Source: Laburnicola sp. R22_1 (Eukaryota > Ascomycota > Dothideomycetes > Pleosporales > Didymosphaeriaceae). From it: a stretch of 64,000 bases of DNA. Positions 24,799-36,563 of the stretch are shown in pieces. The position numbers and the translations under genes are program-made. The notes under the pieces were generated by a model. It worked only from the letters and a program-made list of their open reading frames with translations. It was not told the origin of the DNA and made no database searches. Where the stretch lies: assembly GCA_014281115.1 (NCBI GenBank), contig JACONQ010000007.1:1550001-1614000 (forward strand), written 5' to 3'. Each line of letters opens with the position of its first letter. Within the stretch, counting starts at the first letter, position 1.

Positions 24799-27700
24799 AT
24801 ACTAATCTATATAGGCTAAGCATATACTATAATTTAATCTATACAAACTTTCGCCTAAGTATAATCTACTTTCTTAGAGAATTCTAGCTAATAAGATAAT
24901 CTAATTTTAAAAGGTATAGAATAAGGATAATAACTATACTAGAGCTTTATATAATATTTTAGTAGATAAGACTAGGATCTTTATAGATCTATATAGACGC
25001 CTAGATATTACTAAGGATTAATACCTAGATATTTTTCTAGATATTCTTACTAGCTGTGCGGTATAGTATTACCTCTATACTATTCACCTTAGATAATTAT
25101 AGAAGTGCTTATATAAAGTACTTCATAGTTACTTTAATACTATTATTAATTATAACTATTATTAAATAGACTAAATTATAATAACTTTTATATAATGCTA
25201 GCGTAAGAATCCTAATAAAAGTCAATACAAAGTTCTAAAGGTAATAATTAATAGGCTTACCTTTATATAAAGAGTATTAGGTGTAGACTTTGCTATGGAA
25301 ATTCCTTTCTATACTACTATTATATAAGTATACTATAGATACCTAAAGCTAGAGTAGGCTATATTTATCTCTAAGCCTATCTATAAAGCTCTATTTGCTA
25401 ATCTTTATATATTAATCTATGTTGCAATTAATTACTAATATAATTAGTACCTATAAAAGGCTAATACGTACTACACTAATTATAAATATAACTTTCTTAT
25501 ATAAAGAGAGAGATTATAAGACCCTTATAGATAAGAATTTTATAGACAATTTATACTATTATTATCACAATTTGCATTCTAATTAAATAATATTTATATA
25601 AGACTAAAGAAGTATTTTATATACTATAAGGAAGGTTATTAGTCTTCTAACTATCTATATAATAAGCGTACCTGTATAATAAGGTAGTATATTACCTTTT
25701 ATAAAGAGTATAATAATAAAACGCCTTTGTATACAACTGTTTAGTCCTATATTTAGGATATAAAAGGGTATAATAATAAGAAACCTACTTTGTATAAAGA
25801 AGAAAAGTAGAGTAAAGATAATAAGAATAATAATAATTAAGTGTTTTACCTAACTACTACTATTTATCTTTACTATATAACTAGCAAACACATCTATAAG
25901 ATAGAGCTAAAGGAGTGTGCAGAATAGTTTATTCTTAAAGATTAATACTATATAATATACTAAGGTAAACTATAGGATATAAGTATGGTAAGAATTTCTA
26001 CTATTAGCAAAGTATAGCTAGAGGTATACGTATAAGAGAATTCCTATATAAAAATTAATTAGACACCTAATAATACTAATATTAGCTTTAGAGGTTAGAA
26101 TCTATAAAGATTTCTAGAAACTATATAAATTACAAATTTAATAGAAATAGTTATCTACTATATTCTAGATACTCTAATACTATTTCTACTATTACTAGTA
26201 AATGCTAATAAGCTAGGTGCCTACTTTAATAATATTCTAGATATTATTATATAAAAGGATAGCACAACTATACCTATTATGCGCAAATAGGAACACCCTT
26301 TTTTAATATTAGCAAGGCAGAAACTATATCTTTCCTTACTAAATAAAAACTCTATTACCTTTATTAATAATTTAAACATCCTTATATAGAAAAACCTTAG
26401 AAGATGCTTACTAATACTAGCTATAAAGTAGATGCTACTATACTAAATAAAATTTAAAAGTTTTACTACTATTACTAATTATATAAATAAGTCCTGTGTT
26501 GCTTTAAGTTTACTATTAAGAATAACACCTATTTTAACTATAAAATTATTATTAATATTATATATATTAGAACTAGAGACGCACTATATATTATAAATAT
26601 AAATATATTATTTTAAGCTATAATCTTTTTAAAATTAATATTTGTATAAGATGTGTAGAAAGTCCTCTATAGATACTAGATTAATATTTACTAAGGTCTA
26701 CCTAACTATATTATATATAATCTAGGTATAAACTTTATATTAGATAAGTTTAGAAACTATACAAAAATTATTCGCGTAACCTATAGGTATATACCTATAA
26801 AAGTATATTAGGTAATAGGGAAGGTTAAGTGTTTATACACACCTCTCTGCAAAGCCTTTAATATTTTAAGGCTAAACTAGAAGATTATATAGAAAAGAAA
26901 GATATTCTCTAAATAGCTATTAAAGCTATTAATAATACTATAGGCCTAGATAGCTTTATACCTACACTACTAGTCTTTAGCGCATATCTAAGAATTAGTA
27001 TAGACTTTCTCCTATTACCTAATATTTATAGACTTTCCCCTATTACCTAATATTATTATATATATAAATACTATATAAAAGGTAATAAAAATATTATAAA
27101 AGAAAAGAAATAAGACTAATATTAATTATGTGCTAAATACCTATAATAGTCTATTAGCAGCGTATAAAGTCCTTAAGCTCCTACTTAGATCTAAGATTAT
27201 AGTCTAAAGAGAAAAAGATAGATAAATAGGCCTATATAAGATTAAGGATATTAAGATTAAAGATATAATTTTTAATCTAAGGAATAGTCTAGTAAAGTTT
27301 TACTATATATAAGTTAAGCTATAGTATTATAAAAAGATCACACTTTCTTACTATTATATAAAGTAGATAATATTGCCTTTATATAAAGGGATTCTCTAGA
27401 GAAGAGGAAAAACCGCTACCTAAAAAAGAATACTATATTCCTTTCCTAAAAGAAGATAAGTAATTAGGAACTATTTCTAAAGCTCTATACAAAAGGTATA
27501 ATTATAACACCTAGAGCACCTTTTAAAAAGTTAGACTATATAAAAATAGACGCTCTAATTACTAATAGTATATTTAAGATTCTTATTTTTAACCTATTTA
27601 AGTATAAGGGTAGAATCTTTAACCTTTGCCTTGTATAAGAAGTTAAGGGTAAGACTACTTAACTATATAAGAAATTCTACCTTATATTTACTAGCTACTC

Positions 27701-30547
27701 TAGTAAAAAGAAGAATAAAATCCTTATCTAATTACTTACTATCTAAAGAATAAGCTAGCGCCTACTCCTTATATTAGAAGCAAGCATTTAGGTAATATAT
27801 AAAATATATTTTAAATTATAAAATATTATCTAGGCATATATTTAGTCTACTAATAAACTAAACTAAATACTCTATACTAGACTACCTAAGAAACTACGTA
27901 TAAACTTTCTATAAGACACAATCTTCTATATTATATAACTACTCTATAGTGTAGCTAAATTAGGTCTTTACTAGTTTAAGACCTACTATAACTACTATAA
28001 AGAGAAACTTAGTATAAAGACTTTGTTATATAACCTATATTTGCTTATTACTAATAAAAGAGAATACACCTTTAAAATTACTAGCTTTGAGATAGATAAT
28101 ACTCTTAGTATTATTAATAAGAACTTTATATAAAGAGAAAAAGAAGAGCTAAAGAAAGTAGCCTTCTATATAAAGGATAAGACTATCCTTACTAAGAACT
28201 AACCTATTAAGTTTAATAGTAAAAGAATTTAACTTATGTATAACACTATAGTTCTTTTATAGAAAGGTTAAGTAAAGGGCCTTTATATAATTAATCCTAA
28301 AGATAAGGATACTGCTTAGAGATATATAAAGTAGCGTGCGAGAGGCGCCTATATTACATTTATATACTAACTAGAAGCTGTATTTAATTTGTCTATTGCT
28401 GCTTAGACTATATTACCCTTATATAAAGATATTACGATATTAAACGTATAAATTTAATAGTCGATTAATAATAGTAAGTATAGTCTTATCTTTATACTAT
28501 TAGATATCTATTGCGCGAAGCTATTTATCTTTACTAATAGCTTATTTGCTAATAATAAGGATCTAAGCTTATAGCTAGAATTCCTAATTGCTCTAGGTAA
28601 TAAGTATTATATAGGTAATAGCAATAACTTTAATATTCTAGCAAATAATATATACTAGAATTTAACTAAGTATAAGAGAGTAATAAAAGTGTTCTTGCTA
28701 GCAAGCTATATAGTATAGTAGGAGGCTTTAATAATACTATTACTATTAGCATAACCCTTTAGAAGATTATACGCACGCTTAGTTTACTACTAATTTCTAT
28801 AGTTATTTATATAGATTTAAAGTCTCTTTATAACTACCTTATATAATTAAAAACTACAAATAAAAAGTGCCTTATAATTAATAATATATTATTCTGCAAA
28901 TTATATAAGCACTGTAAGATTTTTAAGATTAAATAGATTAATAGGAAGAATAACCCTGCTAATGCCTATATAAAGAAGGCTCTAAACTAGGCTCTAGAGT
29001 CCTTAATCTCTAGTAATACCTTAACAATTACTATTAAAGTATTAGTAAATTGCCTTAAGCCTGCCTATATAAGCTCTTCCTAGCCTTTATATAGGACTAT
29101 CTTCTTATTATTTACTTATTCTTTTACGTAATATATTTATTTAATTCTTTCTACACATATATATTACTTAAAATATATATTTTTCTATCTACTATTTATA
29201 TAGAAAGAGAAGAGACATAATATATATTTATTTAAAGAAAAGTCTTTTTTATTTTAGTACTAATAGACAATATCTAGTATTATCTACTTTATTACCCTAG
29301 CCTTATTCTATATAATAATTATATCTAGCACTATAGCTTTACTATACGCAAGAACTATATAATTCTGCCTAAAAGTCTACTAGCGTATAGCACTTAGTAA
29401 AGGGCCTAGGCCTAGTTATACTACTATAGTAGTAGGCGTATAAAATGCCTCTAAGACAACTATATAACTAGACTAATAGTATATAGAAATATCCTTTGTG
29501 CTAAATAATCTTAGTACCCTATAGATATAGGTCTATACTAACTCGAAGAATAATATTAATATTATGCAAAAGTATATACATAATATTAAGTTTCTAAGCC
29601 TATTTTAAAAGTTAGTATTTATATAAAAGCAAACCTGCAAGGAATAGGGAAACTTATATTAATAGAAATATTTTAGAAAAATATATAGTTTGCATAGGAA
29701 CTAGTAGGGAGGGTAATGTGCATTCTTCTATCTAAAATATTACGCATAACAAAATTAAAGCTAAAAAAGCTAACTTAGTTACTAGCTAGTATAAGTGCTA
29801 TTATTTATAGCAAGTTAGCACTATACAAAGACAAAATATTATATAATAAAAGGCACAGTTTAGTACTATATAAAATAGGGGATTAGCTTAATAAAGAAAA
29901 AGAAAAAAGAGCTAGAAAAAAGGAACACGTATAGAGAGATGTTTAAAGTAGAGAATAAAAAAGAGAAGAATAAAAGAAGAAAAGCCTACTTTATATACTT
30001 CTCCCTTCTATCTAGAGCTGCAATTCCTACCTTTTACTAGCGTTTATCTCCCTCTTACCTAATATTGCATAATTGCCTAATATTACTACCTAAATAAATA
30101 AGATAAATAAGTCTACTTATTATATAAGAAAAAAACTAAGTAAAAAGAACTTTATATAAATAATATATTATTACTGCAATCTTATTATTACCTGCGTAAT
30201 CTTACCCTTAATTGCTATTAGCTAGACTGCTACTCTACTACTAATAAGCCTAATTACGCCTTTAATAAATAGTAGCAAAGTATAATAAATAGTTACTTAA
30301 TAAAATCTTCCTATTAACTAGAGCAAACTAGCTAAAGTAGAAGATATATAGATAGGGGAATAATAAATAAATAAAGTAAATATTAGTAAGTAGATAGTTT
30401 GTACAGAGGAAGGAAGAACTACTAATAGTAATCTTAAAATAAAAAGTTACTAGTGTTTATACACTATATAGGCAAGGGCACCTAAAGGTATTAAGGTTTT
30501 AATATTACTATATAATAGCATTATATAGAGATTATATAATGCCTATA

Positions 30548-31166
30548 GAGGAGCGTATTATAGTGGGTACGGGCGTAAGGTCGTCTAAGTATAGCAGAAG
30601 TCTAGATAGTGAATCTACGCTGTGGTGGGGGACCATAAGCGAGGATTTTAGTCTAGAAATAAGCGAAAACTTAGACTCCTTAGCGAGTTCGAATCTCGTC
30701 CTCTCCCCCTCTAAGTTTTAAAACACCAAAAAACCAATCTTTGTGGATAAGAAGAAAAGTAGCCTAAATAAGCTAGTATCTCTAATAATTAAGAAATTTC
30801 TAACTACTTAAGCTAGTCTTAACTAAGTTACTAGATTAAACTTATAGGACGGGAAAGCTATTAGCAAGTACCTCTAATAATTAAGAAATCTTTAACTAGT
30901 TACTAGTCTAAATAAGTTATTAAGATTTAAACTCATAGGACGAGGAAGTTAATTAAGGCATATTACTATCTTCTAATTTAGGAAAAACTTTGTTGGAAAT
31001 TTTAATTTACGCTTTAGACAGATAATAGGCCACTAGTGTTGGTTTTTCCTTAATCCCCTTTAAAGGGCTTTTTTCACTAGGGAAAAGTGCCCCTCGTCTA
31101 CCTATACGATTTGCCTGTGGCTGTATTTACTTTATAGAAAATTTAGAAGCAATAGAAACGTTAATA
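30548..31166 (+). mobile_element. SINE-like 619-bp insertion with 14-bp target duplication
   Basis: The segment is flanked by identical 14-mers ATATAATGCCTATA (30,534-30,547 and 31,167-31,180), which split the Copia-2 3' LTR. Within it on the + strand a T-arm-like sequence (GCGAG, loop TTCGAAT, CTCGT, near 30,683-30,699) holds a B-box core GTTCGAATC, and TAGTCTAGAAA (near 30,642) resembles an A box. A variable-length duplication of this size is typical of LINE-driven retroposition, so a tRNA-derived SINE is the best guess. A clear A-tail is missing. It is partly RIP-altered. Confidence 0.55.
30779..30962. repeat. Tandem duplication, two units of about 92 bp
   Basis: Two adjacent related units (about 30,779-30,870 and 30,871-30,962) share CTCTAATAATTAAGAAAT and the core CATAGGACG / TATAGGACG. 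They diverge by transitions and small indels, and lie inside the SINE-like insertion. Confidence 0.6.
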
Positions 31167-31376
31167 ATATAATGCCTATACGCTGCGGCCTATATATTAT
31201 AGGATCTTTTTTTCTATTTATATCCTCTCTAGAGATAAGTAATTAATACTAAGTTAGTTCTATTATATTATTTTCTTTTCTTATATAATTATCCTATATA
31301 CTCTTTACACTTACTAATATAGAGTATTAGATATTAATGTCTATATAGCTAGCTATAGAGCCTATTTAACATAATA

Positions 31377-31920
31377 AGTATATATATAAAAACTATAGTT
31401 AATAAAATAAGCACTTAAAGTAGGTATAAGAGCTTATAAATAGTAGACTAAAATACTATTAGTAGTATATGTAGCGTATATAGCCTTTGTTAAATTCTCT
31501 TTAATAATTATAACACTAAAAAATATATTAGTATATACTTTATAGACTATTTTTATAGTCTTAACTTATATAAAAATATTAGCTATTAATATAGAGTTAA
31601 AATTATATTATAATTAAATTTACTCGTTTAGTACAATTTTAGTGGGGGGAGAAAATCCCAAAATGGCGGTGCCAAGAAATCCCCCGATTTTCGAACATAG
31701 CAGATGGCTCAGCAAGGGGCCGCTTCTTGGATTTTGATGAGGCGCTGTTACAGTCAGTGTCTTCAATGGGCTAAATGATAGCCAGGAACCATCGTTAAAA
31801 GAGGCTATTAATTTTCTATTCTCTATGGAATTGAAGAGTTAGACAATGATTTGGGTTGCTTTGAATATTCATACCGACGAGAAAATGAGCCGCACCGTAC
31901 TGCGCACCCTTGAAGCGCTG
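31377..31920. other. Edge of the RIP block, no gene
   Basis: From 31,377 to about 31,640 the sequence is still TA-rich though outside the Copia-2 duplication, consistent with an older repeat or leakage of RIP past the element. From about 31,650 composition is normal. No ORF with coding character is visible before the stop of the SGNH hydrolase at 31,921. Confidence 0.5.
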
Positions 31921-32943
31921 CTACACGCCCCTCTTCAACACCTCATCCATCAATCTCTTGAACTTCTCCGCAATCTTCTTTCCGCCCATTTCGCTGGGTT
32001 CCACCCTCGCTGTATAATTTTCCCTCTGTGTTCCATCAAGCACCTCATACAGCTTACATGGCACGATTTCTGTTCCCTCGACCTTCACCTTTGCCGTCCC
32101 CATGTCAAACATTTTCCTAATCGCGGCCTGCAGCGCCGTCGGATCCCTGTTATATCTAAGGAGCGTCAAAGGCAAATCTGCCCACCCTTTCTGACCATAC
32201 TGCGCTTCCAACGGGAAATATATCATGCAAAGGATAACTGCGCGAGGCTTCGTCTTGGAGCACAGGCGGCTGGTATAAGCCTCGGTCTGTGGACCGAAGA
32301 GGCGCGCAAAGTAGGGCAACGACCATGCAGTTCCTTTAGTGATAGCCGAGCGCCGCGTGAGCCATGCAAGCGTAAGCATGTGTCGAATAGTCGAGAAATT
32401 CGGACGAAGGGCGACATCGTTAGCACCCACGCTCACGATCAGCACATCTTCGTTCCTGATATGATCCCTAACAAACTCGTCGTGGGCCAAGAGACCGGTA
32501 TCCCTCTGTCGTAGCGTCGATTCCTCGATAGCCGCATTGATACAGGTGCCGCTCTCGCCCAGGACATGGTTCATCCAGAAAGCGACATCCGGTTTCGGCG
32601 ACGCGCGGTCAAGCGTGTGGTGGTAGATGTCCGGTACTTCGACAGTGAGTGCCTCGCCACCAGGGCCCGAGCCAGATATCCAGAACTTGTTGTCGAGAGA
32701 GGAATCACCAACAAGGTAGACGATGGGCTTATCGGGGCGCTGCTGCAACGTGATGTCGCGGAATGTCTCCAAATCCTTGATCGGATGGCCTTTGTATTCG
32801 CCATAAAACTTGTACGTGCTGATGACACGGGTGTTAATCATGGCCGAAGGCAGATGGCGCTGGTGCTGGCGCTGGCGCTGGCGATAGGTGTTAGAGAACA
32901 ATAGGCGAGAGGTGTGACGAGGAGCTGCGCCGCACCACGCCAC
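31921..32943 (-). CDS. SGNH/GDSL-type hydrolase-like protein
   Basis: An uninterrupted 340-codon frame. It shows SGNH hydrolase block I, with GDSSLD at residues 79-84 (Ser81 the likely nucleophile), and block III, VGANDV, with Asn175 in the oxyanion-hole position. The family hydrolyses esters of lipids, sugars or small acyl groups; the substrate cannot be told. The usual C-terminal DxxH motif is not seen; the corresponding part reads ARVEPSEMGG, so the catalytic His is unclear. The first 34 residues are low complexity (QRQRQHQRH, from a GGCGCT-like repeat), and Met35 (32,841) is a good alternative start giving 306 residues. No signal peptide or membrane segment is evident. It is the first host gene next to the RIP block. 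Confidence 0.8.
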   Translation of the reverse strand: MAWCGAAPRHTSRLLFSNTYRQRQRQHQRHLPSAMINTRVISTYKFYGEYKGHPIKDLETFRDITLQQRPDKPIVYLVGDSSLDNKFWISGSGPGGEALTVEVPDIYHHTLDRASPKPDVAFWMNHVLGESGTCINAAIEESTLRQRDTGLLAHDEFVRDHIRNEDVLIVSVGANDVALRPNFSTIRHMLTLAWLTRRSAITKGTAWSLPYFARLFGPQTEAYTSRLCSKTKPRAVILCMIYFPLEAQYGQKGWADLPLTLLRYNRDPTALQAAIRKMFDMGTAKVKVEGTEIVPCKLYEVLDGTQRENYTARVEPSEMGGKKIAEKFKRLMDEVLKRGV

Positions 32944-33499
32944 GGCTCAGGTAATACCACGGAGATGGATGAGACAAAGAGTACGGACGGAATCAGGAGG
33001 GCACCTGAGGCTGGGATTCAACTTCGGCTGCGATTGCGTGTTGTTGCGTGGAAGTGACTTCCCGGAGGTCAAGGCAACAACAAATCACTGGGCACACTAA
33101 TTACGGTTTAACCGTATGGCTGGGCCTGACGCCCCTGACACTGATCTTACGTCTGCTAGTTATGCATCAATTTAATGAGCGAGAAATAACATGTGGAGCA
33201 TGTAAATTACCTTTAGTCGCGATCTTTATGATTCGACTCCAGGGCTAGGATAGTATCACGTGATCAATAACTTCGATCACACTTCAATGTCGAAACAAAC
33301 AATTTTATAACGGAGCCAGTCACTAACAACCACACCAGCACTTGAACAGAAACCTTGAACAAACGTATTATCAGTATTACATATAAGTTCGAAATACATA
33401 TTAATCAACAAGAACAAAGACATCGCCGCCAAGCTTCTTTGTCGAAGCACGAAACTACTAACCACATCAACGATGAAGAAAAGCGCAGCTGCGTGTTCA

Positions 33500-35368
33500 T
33501 CAGCCTTTCGCTGCGTTGCGTGTCTCTGCTTCGTCTTTCCTCAGCTTCGCCAAATCCTTCCCATAGCTCTGCAACAGCATATCCTGCATATCCAACTGTG
33601 CCTGCTTCGCCGCCAACTCGTCATTCAAACGCTTATGTGGCCCGACACTACAGGCACTGTTCTTAGTCTTCTCAATTTCCCGCACATAGTGCCACACCAG
33701 ATCACGGAGCTCTGTCACCTTGGCCTTATCATGCATAGCCTCGGCTTGCTTCTCCTCCATGCCGCGAGCGAGAGCTTGAGCAATGTCAGCGGGGCCGTTG
33801 ATTTGGAAGGACGTGGCTTTAGTGGTGGTTGTGGAGAGGCGCTGCAGGAGGGTGAGCTTGGCCTGTGCGGTAGAAGCGATGTTGATGGTGATGTTGAGGT
33901 CCTGGCTGAGCGGAGCGACTTTCGTAGTAGTTGGGTCGTTGATCGGCTTGGTACAGGTAGGCGTGGGAACCGTTTGGACTGCAGCAACAATGCCACAGAA
34001 CTTATTAATCGGTTGGACCTTGGTGGACCTAGGACCTGTATGAACAGTAGCGACGACGCCGCAGAACTCGTTAAGTTGAGGTACTGCGTCTCCCGCTCCT
34101 GTGGCCTTCTGAAGTTCCTGATTCTTCAGAGCGAGCTTCTCGTACTCCGCTTTATGAAAATCAACCAGGTGATCCTTCTCGGCAAACTCCTTCACCGCAG
34201 CAGCCAACTGAAGATTCATCTCTGCATTATCCTTGCATACCTCTTGAAGCATCTTTTCTGTTTCTTCAGCGAACTGCTCAGCTGCATTGACCCTGTCCAA
34301 AAGCGCTTCATTGTCCACTTGAAGAGCCCTGAGTTCATACTCACTTCCATCATATGCATTGGCGGGTGTTGTACCAGCTTTGTCAAGTACTCGGCGGAGC
34401 TCTTGTCGAAGCTCTTCGTTCTTTTTCTCGAGCGCTGGGATCTGATGTATGCGAGCAGCATTCAAATCAGCTTGCAGTTCACTGGCAAGCTTGCTGTTGT
34501 CTTCCAGGGGTTTCATCTGGTCGCGGAGGTGCGTAACTTGCTGGGTAATCTTCTCATTCGACTCGTTGAGCTTCGAAATCTCCTGTTGCTTCTGCTTCAA
34601 GTCAGCTTGCAGTTTAGCATTCTCGGCGGTCGCCTCCTTAGCTTTGCTCTCTGCTTGCCCGCAAGCTTGAAGACGAGCCTCAGCAGTGACCAGTTTCTCT
34701 GCCTGCTCCGTAACCTGACGGCGCAAGTCCTCCTCAACCTTCTTCTGCTCGGTGATCTCTGTGCTCTGTTGCGCTTTCTCATCCAGCGTCTTTTGAGTCT
34801 CGGCACACTGCCTCTCGAACTTCTCTTTCAGCGTAATAACCTCAACCTGGAGGTCACTTGCCGCACCTTGCCCATCCTTAGCCACCTGAAGCTGCGTCTG
34901 AAGCTCTGCAATCTTTAGGTTGAGCTCCACAGTCCTATCATCGGAACCTGACTCGGCTGTCGGGGTCATCGCTGCACGCGACTGGACTGCGGGTGTAGAA
35001 GCCTTCACTCTAGGACCAGCTGGAGGCGACCGAACCGACCTGTGAGCCGATGATGCAGGACCAGCCTGATCACGCTTAGCGATAGATGTAGTCGAACGAC
35101 CCAGCTTCCCAGAAGCCGTGGCAGCCTTGGCTGAAGCGATGGAGCTCCTAGTCGAAGCGACACTCCTGGTGGTAGTGCTAGTCTTAGCAGGTGTAGGATT
35201 GAGGGGTTTCGCCCGATTCAACAACTCATTGGCGTCATCCGGTCGCCTAGTAGTGTCCTTTACCCGATTGCTAGTGCTAGTAGACGCACTATCAACAGTT
35301 CGCGAAGAAGAAGCGGAAGTCCTAAATGAGCCAATAGAGCTCCTAGATGAGCGGGTAAGGTTCGGCAT
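33500..35368 (-). CDS. Coiled-coil protein with Ser/Thr-rich N-terminus, unknown function
   Basis: A single 622-codon frame. Residues 1-140 are basic and rich in Ser, Thr, Ala and Pro, probably disordered. Residues about 145-430 are heptad-rich with Glu, Gln, Lys and Leu and should form a long coiled coil, with a break near residues 335-350. A short tandem repeat follows: LNEFCGVVATVHTGP and INKFCGIVAAVQTVP, about 27 residues apart. The C-terminal about 80 residues are again helical. Such a layout is typical of cytoskeletal, septal-pore or kinetochore scaffold proteins, but I recognise no domain that would decide. The start is the first Met of the frame, beginning MPNLTRSSRSS, and no intron is needed. 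Confidence 0.75.
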   Translation of the reverse strand: MPNLTRSSRSSIGSFRTSASSSRTVDSASTSTSNRVKDTTRRPDDANELLNRAKPLNPTPAKTSTTTRSVASTRSSIASAKAATASGKLGRSTTSIAKRDQAGPASSAHRSVRSPPAGPRVKASTPAVQSRAAMTPTAESGSDDRTVELNLKIAELQTQLQVAKDGQGAASDLQVEVITLKEKFERQCAETQKTLDEKAQQSTEITEQKKVEEDLRRQVTEQAEKLVTAEARLQACGQAESKAKEATAENAKLQADLKQKQQEISKLNESNEKITQQVTHLRDQMKPLEDNSKLASELQADLNAARIHQIPALEKKNEELRQELRRVLDKAGTTPANAYDGSEYELRALQVDNEALLDRVNAAEQFAEETEKMLQEVCKDNAEMNLQLAAAVKEFAEKDHLVDFHKAEYEKLALKNQELQKATGAGDAVPQLNEFCGVVATVHTGPRSTKVQPINKFCGIVAAVQTVPTPTCTKPINDPTTTKVAPLSQDLNITINIASTAQAKLTLLQRLSTTTTKATSFQINGPADIAQALARGMEEKQAEAMHDKAKVTELRDLVWHYVREIEKTKNSACSVGPHKRLNDELAAKQAQLDMQDMLLQSYGKDLAKLRKDEAETRNAAKG

Positions 35369-36313
35369 GATTGTCGAGTCGTATTGGTAGAAAGTGTTTA
35401 CCAGGTGCTTTGAAGATACTATGGAGGAATCATACCTTCGTGGGAGAGAGAGGACTTAATAAAGGAGCGGTAGTTCATTGTTGAAATTGCGACGTACAAT
35501 GTTGAAATGTGTAAGATAGGAACATACAATGTTACCGTGCCCAGTGGCAAATAGCAAGTTGAAAGAGGAACATTGTACAAAAGATTCGCGGTCTGGGCGG
35601 ATATCGATCGAATTACGTGATATGAAAAATGGGTCAAGATGACTAGAAACGGATATGAGTGAAAATACGCAACTTAATAACCCCCAACACCAGGTAAACC
35701 CCGGAGAAGCAACAGTAGCAAACGCGAGACCTTGAAGAGCCATACTCCACCGCCATTCGATAAGACCCAGTGTAATCAATCGTAGCAGTTCCATCCACCT
35801 ACACTGCCCGCATTACGGGCCGCTATGAAATGCTTACTCCTCGCGGTCAACGTACACACCCTGTTATTTTCCTCCACATCCTCTTGAACAAATTTCTCTT
35901 CTTCTTGGGATTCTTCTTCTTCTTTCTTGGTTGAGATTTTCCGTCCTCCTTCTTCCTCTTCTCGTCACTAGTTGTTCTACCCGACATTGGATTACCCTTC
36001 TCAGTTCTTTCTACCACCTTTGCTCCCAGCCCAATCGCACAGTGAACAGAATCAACAGGATGCCTCAGCGGCCAAACGGTACTCGCATCGGGGTCTTGGA
36101 GGTCCGCGTCAAACGTAGAATGTAGGCCAGTCGAAGATCCGGGTCGGCTTTGCTGGAGGGGCCCGAATGCCCAAGTTTAGGCCCTTTGACCACGCTCAGG
36201 TGTTTGGCAGATTCGGGCCTAGTTGAAGTCTTGTCGTTTTTGTGCTTGGATTGGCTGGTAGGTTGCAGAGACGATGAAAGGGCGTTGGCTACTCTCACGT
36301 CCTGTTTCTTTCC
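35369..36313. other. Intergenic region
   Basis: No frame here looks coding. A pyrimidine-rich stretch (about 35,860-35,960) and several short frames are present. A minus-strand frame at 36,065-36,298 could be the distal end of the next gene but has no ATG start. Confidence 0.4.
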
Positions 36314-36563
36314 TCACTTAGGGTGATTCGAAGTATGCTGCGGGTTTGACTCAGACAACTCGGCGGAGGGTTTCCTGGCCATGTCCACGGAGGGGGACAT
36401 CTTCGCTTCATGCCCCGTCGTACGCTCCCCACCGCTCACATGCACCTTCTTCGCCTTATTCCCTCTCTCCTCTAGACTTTCCAGCACAGCCGTCGCAGGC
36501 TCAACCACGAAACGTATATCATCGTCCATTCCCTCCCCCTTCCCGCTAAACAACCTACTTCGC

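Larger units (their letters stand above)
23123..31371 (+). mobile_element. Full-length Ty1/Copia retrotransposon (Copia-2), RIP-inactivated, with nested insertions
   Basis: The element is bounded by direct LTRs (23,123-23,410 and 30,454-31,371, the latter interrupted) and by the 5-bp duplication TAATA (23,118-23,122 and 31,372-31,376). The + strand carries an integrase C-terminal stretch (about 26,900-27,330), RVT_2 reverse transcriptase (about 27,530-28,350, with TIFYIIQLLYSVAKLGLYQF resembling the family LYGVPEAG region) and Copia RNase H (about 28,440-29,000). It contains a younger solo LTR (24,602-24,798) and a 619-bp insertion in its 3' LTR. RIP stops break all frames. Confidence 0.87.
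30454..31371 (+). repeat. Copia-2 3' LTR, interrupted
   Basis: The LTR begins TGTTTATACAC (RIP form of TGTCCATACAC) and runs to 30,547, is broken by a 619-bp insertion, and continues from 31,181 to TTTAACA at 31,371. Confidence 0.82.
1..31640. repeat. AT-rich RIP-degraded transposon block
   Basis: The whole stretch is dominated by TA-rich sequence in which every recognisable transposon frame is cut by many stop codons, mostly TAG and TAA where the family has CAG, CAA or TGG. This is what C:G to T:A change at CpA dinucleotides produces, and is the known signature of RIP in ascomycetes. No intact host gene or long ORF is present. The change to normal composition near 31,640 is abrupt. Islands that escaped mutation (about 19,845-20,455, 20,493-20,764, 24,602-24,798 and parts of 30,548-31,166) are likely later insertions. 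Confidence 0.93.

Noticed and set aside
30539..30721. 60-codon + frame
   Set aside because: It spans the junction of the Copia-2 LTR and the SINE-like insertion, so it is an accident of the insertion.
1..31640. Centromere or subtelomere
   Set aside because: The AT-rich block could fit a centromere, but no telomere repeats or satellite arrays are seen, and nested RIP-mutated transposons explain the sequence.
33473..34918. 481-codon + strand frame antisense to the coiled-coil gene
   Set aside because: The minus strand has the longer frame with heptads and consistent composition; the + reading is Leu/Cys/Ser-rich as expected of an antisense shadow.
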